Shown here in pieces: positions 47,116-58,329 of a stretch of 64,000 nt of DNA. The stretch's first letter is position 1; each line of letters opens with the position of its first letter. The notes under the pieces were generated by a model. That model did not search any database, had not been told where the DNA came from, and saw nothing but the letters and a program-made list of their open reading frames with translations. Made by a program: the position numbers and the translations under genes. Source of the DNA: Glebionis coronaria (lineage: Eukaryota; Streptophyta; Magnoliopsida; Asterales; Asteraceae); NCBI GenBank assembly GCA_025667525.1, contig CM046877.1, positions 262,605,706 to 262,669,705 of the forward strand, in the 5' to 3' direction.

Positions 47116-50100
47116 CTCTTGTCGGGTGAGAAGAAGTGTCTCCTTTAACTCGGCCAAAACCATGTTCTTGTCAATGAGCAGGATGTTTAAGTCAGAGATT
47201 TCCTCACACTTTTGGTTCAGTTGTTCAACATAAGATTGTTGCTGTGCCGCATTAAAAGCGAAGCGTTCTTCTAGTGAACCATAAAGAGCGGATAGTCCCT
47301 GTCTTGTCCGATCCATCTCCCCTAGAACAGACGAAAGTCTAATTTCTAAGACCTGGTTTTTAGACTCTGCAGCCTCTAGTTCCAATTTTAGTGTTTCATT
47401 TGATGACACATCTCTCTTCAATCTCATAATCTCTTCCTCTAATGCCTTAACAATTGCAATCATCTTGTCACTCGTCTCAACACCGTTTTCACAACTATTT
47501 GTTATCAAAATATCCTCATTTTGAGTTTGTTGTTTCAGTTCTAAAGATATACAATGTTGTTCTAGTTGATTAAAGCGTTTTGAAAGTAAATTGTAAGAAT
47601 CTTGTAGCTTTAAAAACTCAGCGTTAGATTCGTGACAAGAATGATTATCTACCTCATTTACATTATCAGCAACATTTACAGGGAGATCACAAACATCATC
47701 ACATATATGCACAGCATCACAATTAATCATAGCGGATGTAAGCTCATTCGAATAATTAACATTTACAGTAGTAAGCACATCACACGAGATTACTGCAGAC
47801 AAGAATCGGTCATATTCAGTTAAAATCTTTTCTTTTTCAATTAGTTGTAGTTCGTAAGCGGTGTCCATTTCATAAAACACTTTTTGAACTTCACCAATTT
47901 CAAACACAAGATTTTCCTTAAGAGATGCAAAACTTCCTTTTAGACTTTCGACAAACGGATTGATCTCATTTTTAAACACCTCGTTCATGTGTTCGAAAGC
48001 CCATTCTCCGGCGTTTAAGCCATTTGAAATCGTACATTCCAAAATGACCTTGTCAAAATTAGTAAAGTATTGATTAATCTCTTGCAAGTTTAACCATACA
48101 GTGCTAACAGGTGGAAGATTCTTTGGAATTTCCTTAGGACCTTCCATGTTGACAAGTGTAGGAAATGTACTAGGGTTTTCTTCCTCTAACATGTAGGTTG
48201 GTGCTGTGATGAGATCTTTGTCCATATGGAAGCGAATTCTAAAATCCGTTTTTGCAAGCTCCTTATTCATTTTAAAATAATCACACTCGGGATATTTTGT
48301 AGAATTGTATGACCGATCCTCATCAACTAAATCCTTACTTGTTCGATCATCGAAAATAACAATCGGGTCTAAGACCAATCCTAATTGGGTTGCATTATAA
48401 AGTCTAGGACTATGTCTTAAAGCTTGTTTTGCATACCGTGGGTTAGGGGGAAAGCCTTTTTGACGTGATAAGTTAAATTCTCTAAACGAAGCATCAAATA
48501 AGTGCACTAGTTGAGAGGCAGCGTATTGTCTTAAAAGCAAATAATCTAGACTTCTAATCTTATTAGTAGCATTAATCTCCATTTCATTCTTCTTAGACTC
48601 GAGTGATTCAAAATCCGTTTGAAGTTTTTGAAAATTAGTGACCACTAACTCCTTTTCTTTAAGTTCATTAGACAGATTTGCTCTTAAGTTTTCAATTTCT
48701 TGCAAGTGACCCATTTGTTTGTTTCGAAAGTGATCATATTCGGGATTTGTTAGAACACTAGAAGAAGGCACTAATTCCAAAGTTTGAACTTTCTCGTTGC
48801 TTAAGGCAAGCTCATCAGACAAATTCTTATTCTTAGCTAGGGTTTCTAAGAGTGCAGCATTCATTTGGCTAAGTAATGTAGCAGGAACCATGACCAAATC
48901 TTGTTGAGCAGGAGTAGGCGTATGCGAAATGGCTCCCGGTTGTGATTCACTCAAAGTCTGGGGACTCACATTGATATTGCTATCATTGATTGTCTCCTCA
49001 TTTGAAAGACTCACCACCGAAGACTCATTCGAATCAGCACTCTCTTGCACAACTTGATGTGGTTGAATACTAGCATCAGTGGTATTATCGGTGGTATTAA
49101 TAAGTACCTCAGATCTCTTTTCTGGCCCTAAGCTGGAGATAGTTGCCATGAGAGCAGCCTTTGCAGATTGAAATTCATCACAGTCTGAGTCATACACATC
49201 GAGATCATCTGCTTGGTATGCTACATTATGTGTGGTGACAGTGTCTTGTTCAGCAATCCCTGGATCAGCAAGAAATGCAAGCTCCTCTTCATCAAGTTCC
49301 CTTCCTTGTGCCTGAGCATTCACCAGATAGATCTTCTCTGCAAACCATTGTCCATCCCTTCTCCTCTTGGGTTTCTTACAATCCCTGGACATGTGACCTT
49401 CTTCCTTGTAGTTGTAGCATGTAATCATTCTTAACTTGCCTGTAGAATTAGCCCGTGGAGCAGGATTGACCATTGGAGCAGGATTGACCGTGCGAGCATT
49501 TGTAGTTGATGTGGTAGGTCTCCCCCGATATGGTTGAATAGGTTGAACCATTACCCTGCCATTCTCAATAGTAGCTTGTTGGCGAGAATTGGATGAATTC
49601 CTCAACTAATTGTTGGTAGGAGCTGATCCCCTAAATCCTCGTTTGCTTAAAGTCCTTGTGAGATAAGCAGACATAGTGGTTAACACTTCAACTGGGTCAG
49701 CACCTTGTTTGAATACAGGAATGGGGACTTCCTCATCATCACAGTACATTGCTTGGTCTTGATGAGCTGCATAATCACTAGAAGGAATACTCATTTGATC
49801 AGGGTAGCTTGTTAGATATGCTGCATTCTCTTGATAAGAAGAATATGAAGATTAAGCATAAGGTGCAATACTTGCTGGGTGAGGTTGTGTAGCATATGGT
49901 GATGAAGGTGCACTAAACCGATATTGTTGCTGATGTGAGGTGGGTGGTTGCGGTAGAATCGAGTATTGGGGGAAGGTTGGTGTCATGTAAGGTGATGGAT
50001 GATAGGCTTGATGTCCCAAGATATAAGGAGTGTTGTTGTGAGACAAGCTTGGTTGATTCACCATCAAAGCTAATGAATCAGGGTACATACCTCGAGGCGA

Positions 50101-50802
50101 ACGGTGCATGATCACATGTTTCTCATGCTGCTGAAGAAAAGCATATAGTTGATCCAAATTGCACTTATGCAAATCCCTGGTTAACTTAACATCGGTAATA
50201 TACTCACCCCGTTCAGCTTGAGGTAAAGTATTCAAGAATTTGGTGTTAACCTGGAATGGTGCAATCACGAGATTGTATACATTCAGATCATTCATGAGTG
50301 TGGTGAATCTGAAGTAATAATCGTGAAGCGTTTCCCCTGGGTTGTACGTGAATCTATCAAACAGATCATACAACTGACATTCCCTTTCCTGTTTGGTGAG
50401 AGACGTACCTTGTAGCAACACCTTTAGACGTTCCCATAAATCCTTTGCCACCGTATACTGACTTACCATCCGATAGATGTCATGGGGAAGAGCTTGGAGA
50501 ATGGTTTGAAGAGCCTTTTCGTCTACATCGGCAACAAGTTGTTGAGCTGGTGTAAGTTCTTCAAATTCTCTTGGTCGAGTCACATTGTTAACCACGATGG
50601 TACCATAGTCAAGTGGACCATTTAAAATTGACTTAACCATAAGCCTCCCATAAACCGGTTTTCCCTTAAGGTAAGACATCATCCGGCCTTGCCATGCTTC
50701 AAAAACTTCTTTAATGAGCATTGGCGGGCGATTATCCGTTCCCGTAATGACGGAAATATCCGTGAGTGATGTCATCTGAGGCATTACTGAATTCGGATTC
50801 AT
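47104..50802 (-). pseudogene. gag: Gag polyprotein with long coiled-coil extension (element H), two internal stops
   Basis: I place the start at ATG 50802-50800 (MNPNSVMPQM); the frame stays open upstream only because it reads into the minisatellite. The gag core covers about 50760-50100: VFEAWQGRMMSYL, LPHDIYRMVSQYT, DLWERLKVLLQGTSLTKQE, LHDYYFRFTTLMNDL. A proline/glutamine-rich part follows, then stops at 49852 (TAA) and 49606 (TAG) in the same frame. The zinc knuckle near 49420 reads CYNYKEEGHMSRDC: the second cysteine is tyrosine, so RNA binding is probably weakened. About 750 codons of coiled-coil-like sequence with LEQHCISLEL and EEIMRLKRDV blocks end at TAG 47104. Confidence 0.88.
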
Positions 50803-51552
50803 TTTGTTCACCTCAAAGAAACAAAGATTATCGGTTGATCGAGCAGTGAAGTAAAGCTTGTGAATTGTGTTGAGTTTTTGTTGTAAGAAACCAAGATTAA
50901 ATCCTCTAAAAAATCGTCGAAAAAACAAGCAAAATAACCCTTGATTCGGAACTTTTTGTTGATTCGGAAGTTTGATTCGGAAGATTTGGTTTGGAATACC
51001 TTGATTCGGAACTTTTGGTTCGGAAGTCTTGATCCGGAACTTTCCCTTGATCCGGAACTTTTCCCTTGATCCGGAACTTTCCTTGATCCGGAACTTTCTC
51101 CTTGATCCGGAACTTTCCTTGATCCGGAACTTTTGGTTCGGAACTTCCTTGATCCGGAACTTTCCTTGATCCGGAACTTTTGGTTCGGAACTTCCTTGAT
51201 CCGGAACTTTTGTTGATCCGGAACTTTTCGTTCGGAACTTTTGTTCGGAACTTTTGTTGATCCGGAACTTTGGTTGATCCGGAACTTTTTGGTTCGGAAC
51301 TTTTGCTGGGTAATCAGAAACTTGTACGATGAACAGTCGATCAATAAAAATGAAGATTAAACCCAGATTTTTACCAAATAACCCAAAAAGTTTTGTGATT
51401 TCTACAATAATAAGTAACAACTAATAATTATCTACTAATCCCAATCACAAAAACACCAAAAACACCAAGAATCAAGATGGATCTTCTTAAAAAACACTAA
51501 TACAATCAAAAACTAAAAAACCACACAAATCATTACCTTAAATCACCCCATA
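50803..51552 (-). other. 5' leader of element H
   Basis: Lies between primer site and gag start. The middle half is a minisatellite (50937-51310). The remaining leader is AT-rich. No other feature seen. Confidence 0.75.
50937..51310 (-). repeat. Minisatellite in the gag leader of element H
   Basis: Variable units of about 15-19 bp, plus-strand core TTGATCCGGAACTTT with TTGGTTCGGAACTTT and TGATTCGGAAG variants. In sense the core is AAGTTCCGGATCAA, matching 12 of 14 positions of the 40711-41316 unit. Many units contain GGAACTTTCC. Confidence 0.9.
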
Positions 51553-51565
51553 GCTCTTGATACCA
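51553..51565 (-). other. Primer-binding site of element H
   Basis: In sense TGGTATCAAGAGC, two bases inside the 5' LTR. It matches the initiator tRNA-Met complement apart from an extra A. Confidence 0.85.
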
Positions 51566-51567
51566 AA

Positions 51568-51886
51568 TGTAGAATCTTGATAACCTATGAATCTATGAAG
51601 TGGGTTGATGTTTTCTAGAGAGAGAAACTAGAGAGAGAAAGTGAGAGAAAACTATGTGTAATTTTATTAAATGGAAACTAGAAAGTGACAACAACCAACC
51701 CCTTTCCAAGGAGGAAAGGGGTATTTATACTTCCAAGCAACATTGGGCTTGGGCCGGTCCATGACAAGCCCATGGACCGGTTCTTACTTAACTTAATAAA
51801 CATACTCTAACTACGAGCTATTACAATATAAATAATATTGTGGAGTGACCGATACTTCTAATATACGTAAAAACGTATTTCTAACA
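51568..51886 (-). mobile_element. 5' LTR of element H
   Basis: 319 bp, identical to 34237-34555 except for one base. The promoter palindrome is at 51698-51722 and the TATA box at 51722-51729. Followed by GTTCA (51887-51891). Confidence 0.96.
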
Positions 51887-51891
51887 GTTCA

Positions 51892-53952
51892 ACAGTAGCT
51901 ATAGAAGAGTTAAATGGAGCACATATCATGTAGTTTATGTGATAAAAAATTGAGCTTCTATCTCCATATAGAACTATAGATATGGCAGTTTTGGTGAACT
52001 TGAAAATAAAAATCAGATTTTGAGAATTAATGTTTATTACTATTATATAAGCACTCAAAATTATATTGTATAAAATGTAAAGTTAAAACCCACTAACTCA
52101 TGAATTTTATTTATATAAATATGTACAATTATAAATAAGTGGACATTTTATAAAAATGGTAACTTGTTATGTTTTATAAGTTATAAAACTATAAACATGA
52201 TTTTTACGACTTTTTCGGCTATTACCATAAAATTAACGTTTTTGTTAAATAAAACTTAGATGGTTGGACCCCTCTAATGAAAACTTTATAAAACTTATAT
52301 ACTGATATATAGACATGTATAACAAGTAAAAACCGATAAAAACCCGAACTATATAACATACGGACATTAACGGGATAAGTTAACGTTATTGGACTAATAA
52401 TACAACAAAATGGACTAAAACACTTATAAACTTATTTATTGGGCTTAGCCCATTTAGGCCCAACATATGAAGTATAAATACTGATAATAAAAGTATAATT
52501 GGACTAATGAATAGTATTGGGCTTGTAATAGGCCCATTGGGCTTCAAAATATAAACAAGATTGAACTAGTATAACTAGTCTTGAAAAATTCCCAACACAT
52601 AACACTAAAATAAGTAAATGAGAATATATAAACCCACTTGATCATCATATATATATATATAATCATCATATGTATACATAATTGTTATTTTTATAAAGTC
52701 ATTGGACATGAGTCTAAGACGAGTATTATTTGTCTAGGTTTCCGTGATTGAAGCACGTACCGTACATCCAAATCGCCGATAATCGCCTTCCCACATCAAC
52801 GTGAGTTCATAGCCTCGCACTCTTTTAAATGTTTTTATGAAATGTTTTATAAACCCGCGAGGGAGATAACATGTTAGTTTTTATAAAATAGGACACCATT
52901 TGTCCCGATTGTTTGTTTATTGATTTTGGACCCGAATGAATGAATGACCCGATTGTATGACCCGATAAATGATTAAAGGACCTGATAGATGAAATTAAAT
53001 GGATTATTAAAGTTAGGTTATGTCACTAAATTTCCCATTAGCATGAATTGTGAACTACCGGGATTTGGTAGACGCTTGTGCATATAATAGTACTATTTGG
53101 GGACGATCACCCCAGTTCGCGCCTTGACGGTTGATCCCCGTCGTGCCACATTGATTGGTAAGCGAATTTATGTATGAGAAGATTTCCATAGCGTGACCTT
53201 TGTGACGACACGCTACTTTAGATGGGCAAAATTGGTATCGGGTTAGCTACCCGTTGTTGGTTTAGTAAGGTAACAATGTCATGCGGCTTATATTAATCCA
53301 AACTAACGAAATACTACTAGACGCTCAAAATTACGACGTATTGCCTGACTAACAATACAGGGTCATACTATTGATATTATTCTTGTGTTTTGGTTTTCAT
53401 AACCATATTCATATAACGGTTTTTATTTCTCATACAATGTTATAAGACGTATTGTATGATGTTTTTGCGACATTGGCTCGTATAATGATTTTTAAGGCAA
53501 ATGCCTATATTATGATTTTCGATGAGTATTTGTATAAAACGACTTTGGCTATTTTATGGCCTATTAAAATGATTTGTACAAAATGATTTTCAGTAATAAT
53601 TTTATACTGATATTATATTGATGGAATTTATTAAACTCTATGAATTCACTCGGCGTTATCGCTGACCTTTTCTTTTAACATGTTTTATCTCAGGTACTTG
53701 AAGGTAATTCTCGGGAAGACGACAAGAATTCATGGCCCGCACTTAAATTATAATTTCCATTCAAATGTTTGTTAAAACCTGTATTAAATACAATGACTTG
53801 GGACCTATGTAACTTTGATATTTATGAATGGAAATGCTTTATAAATAAACGACGCGATTTTTATGCGTTGTCTATGATGTGAGTAATGTGCTATCCCGTA
53901 ACACCAACTAGTCTTCCGCTGTATTGTGTTGTATAAATTTAGGGGTGTTACA
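51892..53952 (+). mobile_element. 3' LTR of element E, right part
   Basis: Continues from 34236 after the nested element H. Contains CCTCGC (52813-52818) / GCGAGG (52857-52862) and TCGGCG-TTAT-CGCTGA (53650-53665). Ends AGGGGTGTTACA. Confidence 0.9.
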
Positions 53953-54012
53953 GTTTGGTACCAGAGCTCTCGTTATAGAGAACGAAAGATTTTTAAAACC
54001 AAGGTTTTGAAT
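53953..54012 (+). repeat. Extra copy of the primer site and interior start beyond the 3' LTR of element E
   Basis: Sixty bases matching 27551-27610 with two mismatches, including TGGTACCAGAGC at 53956-53967. They are followed directly by the CTTCT target duplication and copia G. A normal insertion would end at 53952. Confidence 0.85.
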
Positions 54013-54935
54013 CTTCTTGTATAGGTCTATGTTGATGATATCATCTTTGGTTCCTCCAATCCAAAGATGAGTGAGGAGTTCTCCAAGCTTATGACTGATA
54101 AGTTAAGAATGAGTGTTATGGGAGAGATGAATTTTTTCTTTGGTCTTCAAGTACAACAAAGGGAAAATGGAATTTCCATCTCACAAGACAAGTATGTGGA
54201 AAAGATTTTGAAGAAGTTTGGGTTTTTACCTCATGAAAAATGGGCTAGCACACCCATGGACAGAGAAAACCTTTGGGGAAAGCTTGGAGAAGGAAAAGAA
54301 GTAGATGTCAGGCATTATAGGTCAAGCATTGGCTCATTGATGTATCTCACAGCATCTAGACCAGACATCTTGTTTGTAGTATGTGCATGTGTACACCATC
54401 AAGTGACTCCTAAGGAGTGTCACTTACATCCTGTGAAGAGGATCTTTAGGTACCTTAGGTGTTATCTCACTTTAGGATTATAGTAACCTAAAGAATATCC
54501 CTTGAAATTGATTGGTTATTCAGACAGTGACTATGGTGGTGACAGTGGAGACAAAAAATCAACCACAGGTGGATGCCAATTGCTTGGGAGCAGATTGATA
54601 TCTTGGTAATGCAAGAAACAGACTATTGTAGCCAATTCTACTACTAAGGCTGAGTATAGGGCTGTTGCTACATGTTGTGGTCAAGTGATATGGATTCAAA
54701 ACTAGTTGTTGGACTATGGGTATGATTTTATGCATACTAAGACATATGTAGATAATAACATTGCTTTGTGTATAATTAAGAATCATGTGCATCATTATAA
54801 ACTAAGCATATAGAAATTAGACATCATTTTATTAGGGATTGCTTTGAAAAAGATTTAATTCAACCAGAGAAAATAGACACTTAATTAAATGTGTCAGATC
54901 TTTTAACAAAACCTTTTGATGTTGGGAGGTTCTAG
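54013..54935 (+). pseudogene. pol: Copia fragment G, part 2: C-terminal RT and RNase H
   Basis: Resumes with [19 protein letters not shown], the catalytic region, after a TAG that replaces the usual Gln codon. Then [38 protein letters not shown] and [11 protein letters not shown] stop at about 54481 precedes the RNase H blocks (YSDSDYGGDSGDKKSTTGG, STTKAEYRAVATCCG). More stops follow at 54607 and beyond. Together with 23546-24102 it restores one copia RT split by element E. Confidence 0.9.
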
Positions 54936-55299
54936 TACTTGGTTTCAAGTATTGGGATGATCAATTCTTGAAAACTGTTGTAAAAGTATATACAGGATAT
55001 GCACTATTATTATGCAAAGTTAGCTTTTTCCACCATATTTTTCTATCCGCTGACAGGCTATTTCTAGACATTGACAAGGGTTATGTAGCCTCTAACAACA
55101 TTATATTGGTATGTTTTGGTGGTTTTTCTCTAACATTGCAGGGTGATGGAGCAACATACGGATGGATACATAGTTTCCTATGGATTGATAGGCTATAACA
55201 GAGGTTTATTTATGATGGTTGGAATGTTCACATTCCTATCTTGAAATAAAAATTTGTTATTTGAAAATGTAAAAGTCTATAAGCTTATTTTAAGGGGAG
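54936..55299 (+). other. 3' untranslated part of copia G with polypurine tract
   Basis: Non-coding. A CTATCCGCTGACAGG stretch at 55048 echoes the linker repeat at 23107-23205. TTTTAAGGGGAGT at about 55287-55299 is a plausible polypurine tract. Confidence 0.6.
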
Positions 55300-55699
55300 T
55301 TATTAGGATACCTTTAGATTTTTGGGTACTCTTAGAGTATTCTTATCATAGTTATAGATTGTGTCCACAGGTGAGTGGGGTTTAGAAATAATGAAAATCT
55401 TCCTTTTGGATTATTGGAATTTCTAACCTTGAGGCACTGTAGCATGCATGTTTCTTTAAATATGGATATTTCCAAGACTTTTTGACCTAGAATTAGGCTT
55501 GGTCGGATGAGAGACTTGGGTTATATTTCCATATAGGGTTACTTTGCAGTTACAGAGTGAGCTAACTTCATTCTTAAGGAATTTGTGAGTAAGGGACACT
55601 TGAGGACAATTATGATTGGACAGTGCCTGCAAAACTCATACTCTTTGAAGACAAGTTGATTCCTTTAGGATTAATTTCTTTGTTAAGATCTTGATCTTT
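55300..55699 (+). mobile_element. Probable 3' LTR of copia G, cut by element F
   Basis: Starts TATTAGGATACC directly after the polypurine tract, like TGTTAGGATACC with one change. It runs to the start of F. Its partner is outside the window, so the assignment is by position only. Confidence 0.5.
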
Positions 55700-55861
55700 T
55701 GTTTAAAACCCGCATACTTTTACCATGAATAGTACCCTTAAGATCGTACGTACATGATTAAAACTTTCCTTTTTATAGCACGTTTACGTTTCACGTACAA
55801 GAATTATTAGTATGTCGTACGTGTTATAACACGATAAGTATTTACTACGTATGAACACACG

Positions 55862-55975
55862 ATAATTATTCCAATAATAATTATAATCACGAGCATACGA
55901 ACATGAAATCAGGAACGTATAATTATTCCAATAATAATTATAATCACGAGCATACGAACATGAAATCATGAACGT
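55862..55975 (+). repeat. 57-bp tandem duplication in the LTR of element F
   Basis: Copies start at 55862 and 55919 with ATAATTATTCCAATAATAAT. Also present in the 3' LTR (about 62943-63056), so it predates insertion. Confidence 0.85.
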
Positions 55976-56588
55976 AAATTAATCACGAACTAATATTACG
56001 TATGTATATATATTTATTACGAACACGAATAAATATATTAAGTCACGATCGATAACTAATAAAAACACGTAAAACACGAACACGAGAACACACTTATTAA
56101 TTAGACACGGAAAATGTTCTGGTTACCCCATGTGGGCCCCATATACCACGAAATTAGAAAGAGAAAAGGGCCTAGCCCATTATTTTTACTAAACATGGAA
56201 AAAGGAGGAAAACATGTTTCATATTTACAAATAATTAGAAAACAAAGAAAACCCTAATTCTTCCTTTTTGTCCTCCTTTTGGCCGCCACCTATAAACACC
56301 ATAGAGGGGTGTTCGGGTTGATTTTGATCTTGGAAATTTTGCAAGGATTCGTGTGTGTTCGTCATCATTTGATTCACGTATTCGGTATAACCTTTTTAAC
56401 CTTTTCTTTTATGTTTTGAGTTAATGAATCACATAAAATCATGATGTTTTTAAATAACTAATTAAAACAAGTATTTTTAAACATGTTAATGATCATGGAG
56501 TAAATCAAACAAGGGTTTTAGGGGTGTTTGTTCCTAGCCGACGCCTAACCGAGCCCCATGGGGGTCTCGGCTTGGCTTATTACACACC

Positions 56589-56610
56589 ACCGAGACCATA
56601 CGGTCTCGGT
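56589..56610 (+). repeat. GC-rich hairpin in the LTR of element F
   Basis: ACCGAGACC pairs with GGTCTCGGT around ATAC, and CACC/GGTG extends it across a 2-base bulge. The 3' LTR has GGTCTTGGT, which still pairs through a wobble. The surrounding island is far more GC-rich than its setting. Confidence 0.65.
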
Positions 56611-57259
56611 ATGGTGGTGATGGTATCACGGCAACAGCAAGGGACAAGGGAACCCCGACCTTGGTGGGGTATGGTGTTGGTTATGGGTCCGGTTCATCGT
56701 TTTAGTCACGGGCCCGGTTCATGAATCATTTTTTTGGGTTTATGATTTTTACTAGTTTTGTTTTAGACTTAAATTAAATTAATAAAAACATGACATGATT
56801 AATTTAATGTACATGACTTAGGTTATAATTTAATTAGTAATTCATGAATTTTAACCTAAGTATTTATATTTAATTAGACTTTATAATTAATTAACTATTT
56901 AAAACCATGACTATAATTAATTATTTAACATGACTTAGATTATATTATTAATAGTTAATAATACATGTTTTAACCTAAGTATTTTACCTTTATTTAATTA
57001 ATATCATGTTATATTTAATTAAATACTTTTAACCTATAGTTTATGTAATTTACATGTAATAATTAATAAACTATACTTTATAATCCCATGACTTAGAATA
57101 ATAATCAGAAAAACACTTAAGCTTATATAATTAGCTTATTTAACCAGCTTATATCTATTTATGGAAACTTTCCATTTTTAGAAACTTATTTAATTAAGGC
57201 AGCTAATCTTTTTATGGAAACTTTCTATTTTTAGAAACTTGTCTATTTTAAGCAGTAAT

Positions 57260-57425
57260 TCTATTTTTGAAAACTTTCTATTTTTGGAAACTTTCTATTT
57301 TTGGAAACTTTCTATTTTTGGAAACTTTCTATTTTTGGAAAGTTTTTATTTTTGGAAACTTTCTATTTTTGGAAACTTTCTATTTTTGGAAACTTTCTAT
57401 TTTTGGGAAACCTTCTATTTTTATA
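57260..57425 (+). repeat. 17-bp minisatellite, about 9-10 copies
   Basis: Unit TCTATTTTTGGAAACTT, with isolated diverged copies from about 57160. The open frames across it are repeat artefacts. Confidence 0.9.
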
Positions 57426-58329
57426 AAGTTACTTATTATTACACAACAAGGATAATAATACATGAAATACAAGTAATACTTAATCAGAATAGACAGAATA
57501 TAAGATAAACACAGTATAAAGCTTAAAACAGTAAAACATGACATGAACATATAAAACAAGCTAAGACACGATATAAAACCAGTTACGTACTTAGTAATCA
57601 GATACTTATACACGTATGTATTTATGTAGCGTTAGTGATACCGAAGTAGGACTCTCTTCCGTTCGTCTTCTTCGTTCACTGGACATAAGGTACGGATTCC
57701 CGTCCTTTCAGTATGGGCATTCTTTCCTTATTAGGATTCCCGTATGCAGCCAACTATTTTCCCATAGTATAAGTTTATATGTTTGATTGCTTATGTTTAA
57801 TTTAGAATACCTTAAGCCATATACATGCATGACCAGTTTCACCTAGTTATGGAGGTACCATAACAATAACACTAGAGGCACTGGTGTTATGACTTCCCCA
57901 CGGCGGAGTGATTGCTCGTGGCGTCCCTTCAGCTTTTGGCCACATTATTATATTTATCATGTGGGGCGTATGGGTGCATCCTAGTTACATGTTTTCAGCA
58001 GATTACTCAGTGTGAATGTGGTGTGTGCCTTGCATCCTTCACAAGGAGTTGATCCCTCCTACCCAAAACCAGTATATTAAATTAGAGGCAGCCCCTCTAA
58101 TTTGCATGACGAGGTCACCCCTCCAAGTATTCATACACATTGATTTTCATGACCTATATTGGCTAATGGTAAAATATGTTAAACAGTTTTTACAAGATAA
58201 ACATAAGGCTTTTCAAACTATAAAACCAGTTTTACTAAGATATGACCGGGTTATCCAAGACTTCGTTTTCTTCCGCTGTTTCATGCTTATATGCTTATAT
58301 TATTCATGCTTTACTTGTACATCCATGCA

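Larger units (their letters stand above)
34237..51886 (-). mobile_element. Element H: 17.65-kb Sirevirus-like Ty1/copia with an extra ORF, minus strand
   Basis: Terminal repeats of 319 bp at both ends differ at one base (G at about 34469, A at the equivalent place near 51799). They begin TG and end CA in the sense direction. Perfect target duplication GTTCA at 34232-34236 and 51887-51891. Order on the minus strand: LTR, tRNA-Met primer site, leader with minisatellite, gag, protease, integrase, RT-RNase H, conserved block, minisatellite, 1,322-codon extra ORF, polypurine-like motifs, conserved repeats, polypurine tract, LTR. It is far longer than a typical 5-10 kb copia element. Coding regions carry several stops and frameshifts. 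Confidence 0.96.
24103..54012 (+). mobile_element. Element E: Ty3/gypsy chromovirus (Tekay-like), nested in copia G and interrupted by element H
   Basis: LTRs of about 3.45 kb at 24103-27550 and 32845-34236 plus 51892-53952. They differ by roughly 1-2% by eye. The 5.3-kb interior retains decayed RT, integrase and integrase-tail sequence in gypsy order. The target duplication CTTCT flanks it. The right end is abnormal: 60 bp of interior sequence including a second primer site (53953-54012) follow the 3' LTR before the duplication. Confidence 0.88.

Noticed and set aside
50937..51310. Array as a heat-shock element cluster (GGAACTTTCC fits GAAnnTTC)
   Set aside because: Only some units of this array fit two alternating modules and the homologous array at 40711-41316 has the wrong spacing, so I do not claim heat control.
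50803..51420. N-terminal extension of gag in element H (about 206 codons upstream of ATG 50802)
   Set aside because: It is read-through of the minisatellite leader; the gag-like sequence begins at the ATG at 50802.
56524..56724. 66-codon open frame starting MFVPSRRL, present in both F LTRs
   Set aside because: Product of the GC-rich island; the second copy is altered in length and residues, so no evidence of protein selection.
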